Part shown: in pieces, positions 8,201 to 10,167 of the stretch
Layout of the letters: every line of letters begins with the position of its first letter
Position numbering within the stretch: position 1 is the first letter of the stretch
NCBI GenBank assembly: GCA_025349905.2
Contig: MU625172.1
Location: 1-10,167, forward strand
DNA length: 10,167 nucleotides
Direction: 5' to 3'
DNA from: Blastocladiella britannica
Taxonomy: Eukaryota; Blastocladiomycota; Blastocladiomycetes; Blastocladiales; Blastocladiaceae
Notes under the pieces: generated by a model
The model's database searches: none
What the model was told of the DNA's origin: nothing
Seen by the model: the letters and a program-made list of their open reading frames with translations, nothing else
Made by a program: the position numbers and the translations under genes

Positions 8201-9267
8201 TGGTGCGACCCGTGTCGTCCACGTCCATTAGTGGTGGCAACAGCGGGTCCAGAGGAGGAGGCTCAGTATCGACCATATCCGAGCCGGTACTGACGCGCAC
8301 CAAGGCTCCCGGCAGCAGCACCTCGTCGTCGTCGCCAAGATCACGATCCACCGCCGCGAACCGCATGTCACTGGTCGGCGCCGCGCTGGTGCGCACGGTG
8401 CGTGGCGCCGCGTCGTCCGTGTCATTAACATCGACTTCATCGACGCCGCCCCGGCATTCCGCGGACCGGTTTCCCTCTTCTGCCGCCGGTGCTTCTGCAA
8501 GCATTCATCTAGATAACGAAGAGGACGACAACAATCATCAAGACAGCGGACTCTGGTCGCCCGCATCGTCCATGACGGCCGCCATCGACGGTTACATGCC
8601 ATGGACGCCCGGGCCTGACGCGCCGTCCACACCGGCCATGCCCTCAGTAGTGCCGCCGATCCCGCGTCTGGCTCACCTGGCGCCGGGCCTGGTCACGTCG
8701 TGGATTACCACCACGTCCATGTCCTACGACGACGACGACTTTGATGTTGGACGTTTATATGGAGATGAAGGGGACGAAGACTCGTCGTCCACGGCCGGGT
8801 CGGCGATCGGGTCCACGGTCTCGGCGCCCGCACTGGGAGCCTCTCACTTGGCGTGGCGGCGCGGAGGTAACGGGCACCATCACCAGCACCTAAATGCGAC
8901 CGGTGAGTCCTCCACGACGTTGGGATTGGATCCGAACACTACGGTGCGCACGGTGCGCACCGTGCGGTCGCACTCGCGGCTCCCGTTACCAGAGGCAATG
9001 TCCGCGGCTGCTGAACCGCACGACGGCGACTCGCCGACTTCTTCATCACTGGCGGCATCGGTCGCACGCGAATTTGCTGCCATTCGAGGGTACGCCAGGG
9101 GCAAGTGGGGTGCGAGCACCGGTGCCAGTGAGAGTGGTATTGGTGACAGTGGACGGCAACGGAGTGCGAGCGCTAGCGCGCTGGGGTTTGGGAGTCGCGC
9201 TGCGTCGCCTATGCCGCCAGGGATGCCACCGTCGTCGTCGCATGAGGAGCGATTGTTTTATGAATAG
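5221..9267 (+). CDS. Very large, mostly disordered Ser/Pro/Ala-rich protein of unknown function, 2 exons
   Basis: Joining 5221-6094 and 6173-9267 gives 1322 residues. The frame extends back to a TTG at 5197, but the first ATG, with A at -3, is at 5221. The N-terminal ~450 residues are Pro/Thr/Ala-rich with Gly and polyproline runs and look disordered. Residues ~455-525 (AVREAARDP..., ending NVLRVLQMHYVPPVV) look partly helical. Residues ~595-710 (WTLYAHPAARDRCYVYRGG, several beta-like stretches, then the helix EEAAAARAVLDWVVRQA) look like a folded domain, perhaps of PH-like order, but I cannot name it. Acidic tracts sit near 524-536 and 720-745. The C-terminal half is again disordered and Ser/Arg-rich, with AGC-kinase-type sites RRRS172, RRRT846 and RRKS964 and a duplicated TxGSAIGSxVSxP motif (808 and 1165). 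There is no signal peptide or membrane segment. The layout suggests a scaffold or regulatory protein; this is inference only. Confidence 0.82.
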   Translation: MSFKFAHHGGGGTAQGPPPPLPPTPPSQGRPRSPQATVPVPLVLPTISTTATTKPGPPLRLPSLHLPVLDALPSSAYATGSRFGEAHSGQDDKPLPRLPQLTPPLANVSTATHASSAPRVHAPALSSAMNPQPTALVARVHPLRTGTPPGQGTSLSPIDADGDDGFTNRRRSWLDSLRTLTTSVPTVTTTPSMTRGGGAPPVSLAAAALGPALMSSSSSFSRYNAEAPVLTRSRSTLALQGGGNGPVMTRALPPPPPPSAADVGLTLGLVVASIGRPSVPPTHRMASSSTAGMWRCICDQRQLRLLTSFFVHVRDHTVTSPPKPTLVLPAVGPTAATTANAGVATTVTSTLARPGYVGANGVSTALPPRTASLPRPLVAVPRTTAVAAAAISPPMLSPSPTALAAPVMAAVASSHSQLQSPPPMHLPTLPPMHGSGGGPRSPRHHRRRNNSNRHPADDAASITSSRASSILSDADSVTRAVREAARDPAPAYADPRAAYVPELDAFGMLRVSRPLPPSLDARQNVLRVLQMHYVPPVVTMRQSLPAVVQEDDDDDAVAWASDEDIASAVSVPATAASRQALSTTATTRRTTRSRRPSAPPRMVAPMPPGSDGGAAAASGEWTLYAHPAARDRCYVYRGGMHVATFLESEPLATDPLADIEAALSWGASGGGEHASVWALTPRHIHVHTTTHALAPVPPRLPPVAVYLAVENRQLKLSAEEAAAARAVLDWVVRQAAPSGPTRRSAGTRGAADDDNDGVAVEDDENDEDAYDDDDSDAWIDLHHPAADAAAIRRASRSAPPRYFDVAPPPPRPPSYSPAEESAVLQSAAAEATSTVGSAIGSSVSGPVAGSGAALLVRHGSGSPAPSLARRRTVGSRRSRVAGGVGESRVTSMASATSGTSSVSLVATPYFAAPPALSVSATKRLSRFLGGGSSGSGSGSFHEHSAATAPRDASTTQSNTTKSSKSLAARFAKAWAGAPGTAAPSLGRRKSVARVVRPVSSTSISGGNSGSRGGGSVSTISEPVLTRTKAPGSSTSSSSPRSRSTAANRMSLVGAALVRTVRGAASSVSLTSTSSTPPRHSADRFPSSAAGASASIHLDNEEDDNNHQDSGLWSPASSMTAAIDGYMPWTPGPDAPSTPAMPSVVPPIPRLAHLAPGLVTSWITTTSMSYDDDDFDVGRLYGDEGDEDSSSTAGSAIGSTVSAPALGASHLAWRRGGNGHHHQHLNATGESSTTLGLDPNTTVRTVRTVRSHSRLPLPEAMSAAAEPHDGDSPTSSSLAASVAREFAAIRGYARGKWGASTGASESGIGDSGRQRSASASALGFGSRAASPMPPGMPPSSSHEERLFYE
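6095..6172 (+). other. Intron of the large disordered-protein gene (in-frame, stop-free)
   Basis: 78-bp GT-AG intron, donor GTATGT after CAG, T-rich tract, then acceptor ACACAG. It is phase 1 and joins SSSTA to VTSPPKPT. It is a multiple of three with no stop. Its translation (WRCICDQRQLRLLTSFF) is rich in Cys, Trp and Phe, unlike the protein around it, which supports it being an intron. Confidence 0.8.
8011..8037 (+). repeat. GGCAGT tandem repeat encoding Ser-Gly dipeptides
   Basis: After GGC AGC AGT, the unit GGC AGT is repeated three times, encoding GSSGSGSGS from residue 905 of the large protein. This is a flexible linker-like run. Confidence 0.8.
8947..8966 (+). repeat. 20-bp perfect palindrome within a Thr-Val-Arg codon repeat
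   Basis: The 20 bases CGCACGGTGCGCACCGTGCG equal their own reverse complement. They lie inside three tandem Thr-Val-Arg codon triplets (TVRTVRTVR) of the large protein, so the palindrome may simply follow from the codon repeat. Confidence 0.85.
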
Positions 9268-9530
9268 ATGATTTTTCGCAACTCTTGCGTCTCAATCTGC
9301 AGTCTCACCCACTTTCAAGGAGCACTTATTGCATAACAACGTGCGGAGATGCTCTTTCCACGGCGACCAAGCTCCCCAGCGCAACAACCAAAATGAATTA
9401 TCCGAAGTTGTTTACCCTCCAATCGCAGGACAAATTGTCCCACAAATTTACGATCACAAGTACCTGAGAGAATGGAGCCCGCGCTCCCGATACGCTCATA
9501 CCCAACCATGAGGCGAAATACTCTGTTTTT

Positions 9531-9725
9531 ATGAGCGCGAATCATTATCCCCAAGTCGGATTCGGCGTTGATCAGACCATTGAATCTCTCAAATACTCTC
9601 GATGCAAAGTCACGATCAGCTTTGACAAGCAGGTGGAAGTGATATACCTTTATCTAAGCGCTCTTCGTGGCGACGTCCGCAGCATCCACCACAGGCTCCT
9701 GGATAAGATCCAAAATAGCAATTAA
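9531..9725 (+). CDS. Possible small ORF, 64 residues, doubtful
   Basis: It begins at an ATG after a T run (MSANHYPQVGFGVDQTIESL) and ends at TAA. The composition is mixed and fairly protein-like, with charged and hydrophobic residues in a plausible balance, but the opposite strand is open across most of the same region, codon third positions are not GC-rich like the neighbours, and no family is recognised. It may be a chance ORF or a relic. Confidence 0.15.
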   Translation: MSANHYPQVGFGVDQTIESLKYSRCKVTISFDKQVEVIYLYLSALRGDVRSIHHRLLDKIQNSN

Positions 9726-9823
9726 AACGCGACTCTATATGTGAAAATCCAAGTCGATTCATCGATCCTTCGGGCGTGGTCGCTGGTTACGCAGTCACAT
9801 GCGAGCGAGCAGGAAATTACGCG

Positions 9824-9830
9824 TATAAAA
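9824..9830 (+). promoter_or_regulatory. TATA-box-like sequence
   Basis: A TATAAAA on the plus strand lies about 50 bases before the ATG at 9882 and about 320 bases before the ATG at 10151. It could belong to a promoter of a rightward gene, but a single hexamer in an A/T-rich stretch is weak evidence. Confidence 0.25.
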
Positions 9831-10007
9831 TCCGACCCGCTGCGAGTACGCCGTACCGTCCATTCCACCCATCAAATAATAATGCATTGCGCTAATTTAC
9901 ACATTCGATGTGAAGATTACAAGCTGGCACCAGTCATACCGTTCCAGGGTGATAACATAAAGCTCGTCCTACTGCTATTGGGCGTCTCGATCGAATTTGT
10001 CCTCAAG

Positions 10008-10020
10008 CACACACACACAC
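10008..10020 (+). repeat. CA dinucleotide microsatellite
   Basis: A perfect CA run of 13 bases within the non-coding stretch. It is the only dinucleotide microsatellite noticed in the window. Confidence 0.8.
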
Positions 10021-10150
10021 TGCTATTTTATACCCAGGATTTTCTATCACCCGGCCGGCGGGTACTTTTCACCGTTGGCTGGTTAAATATTATCCGAGAT
10101 TTTTTTTTTCTTTTTTCTGCTTTACGCTAGTTTTATTTATTCTTGGAAAC

Positions 10151-10167
10151 ATGGCCAAAAAAATACT
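10151..10167 (+). CDS. Possible start of a next gene, cut by the right edge
   Basis: ATG GCC AAA AAA ATA begins 17 bases before the window ends (MAKKI...). The context is favourable (AAC before ATG, G at +4) and it follows a T-rich, promoter-like stretch. Too little is visible to say what it encodes or whether it is used. Confidence 0.2.

Larger units (their letters stand above)
9268..10150. other. Long stretch without a convincing gene, lower GC than the rest of the window
   Basis: About 880 bases follow the large gene. Base composition shifts visibly towards A/T and no frame shows the GC-rich third positions typical of the other genes. Open frames occur on both strands (plus 9531-9725, minus 9653-9315, plus 9882-10130) but none resembles a known family or carries clear splice-joined extensions. 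The region includes a TATAAAA at 9824, a CA repeat at 10008-10020 and a T run at 10100-10116. It most likely holds the 3' end of the large gene and the upstream region of a next gene; decayed mobile DNA is also possible. Confidence 0.5.

Noticed and set aside
7791..8504. 237-codon minus-strand ORF inside the large gene
   Set aside because: Antisense shadow of Ser/Arg-rich codons; Asp/Arg-rich and low complexity, with no own start or splice context.
1..10167. CRISPR array, phage or bacterial defence system
   Set aside because: No regularly spaced direct repeats, and every confident gene is an intron-containing eukaryotic gene.

Overview
The window looks like nuclear DNA from a GC-rich, early-diverging, probably flagellated fungus. 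Blastocladiomycota or a chytrid relative is my guess; no ribosomal or marker gene here settles it. The clues are eukaryotic genes split by very short GT-AG introns (51-78 bp), strongly GC-biased third codon positions, a mitochondrial-type biotin synthase of the fungal/bacterial family, a mitochondrial large-subunit ribosomal protein (mL41), and a protein that looks like the cilium-associated Hemingway/CFAP97 family, which would fit a zoospore-forming lineage. I see no operons, CRISPR arrays, tRNA or rRNA genes, and no intact mobile element.

Layout from left to right. (1) 1-446, minus: the 5' part of a gene running off the left edge, unidentified, with a faint resemblance to LINE-type reverse transcriptase polyproteins. 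(2) 447-602: a divergent, AT-rich intergenic promoter region. (3) 603-2309, plus: a three-exon gene for a 526-residue CFAP97/Hemingway-like protein with a Pro/Ser-rich tail. (4) 2423-3727, minus, convergent with it: a three-exon biotin synthase gene (BIO2/bioB), 398 residues with a mitochondrial-type leader and all cluster ligands. (5) 3904-4464, minus: a three-exon gene for a small helical protein of 150 residues that I do not recognise. (6) 4465-4522: a 58-bp divergent promoter. (7) 4523-4946, plus: a two-exon gene for mitochondrial ribosomal protein mL41, 118 residues. (8) 4947-5220: intergenic sequence or leader with short upstream ORFs. (9) 5221-9267, plus: a two-exon gene for a very large, mostly disordered Ser/Pro/Ala-rich protein of 1322 residues with a folded-looking island in the middle. 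(10) 9268-10150: a visibly less GC-rich stretch with no convincing gene, followed at 10151 by a possible start codon of a next gene.

The genes are individually transcribed and do not form an obvious pathway. Two products (BIO2 and mL41) act in mitochondria. Nothing in the window is a convincing new multi-gene system. The items most worth a second look are the unrecognised 1322-residue protein with its duplicated motif, the acidic-aromatic motif it shares with the CFAP97-like protein, the frame switch at the left-edge gene, the unknown helical protein tightly paired with mL41, and two introns that are multiples of three and lack stops.
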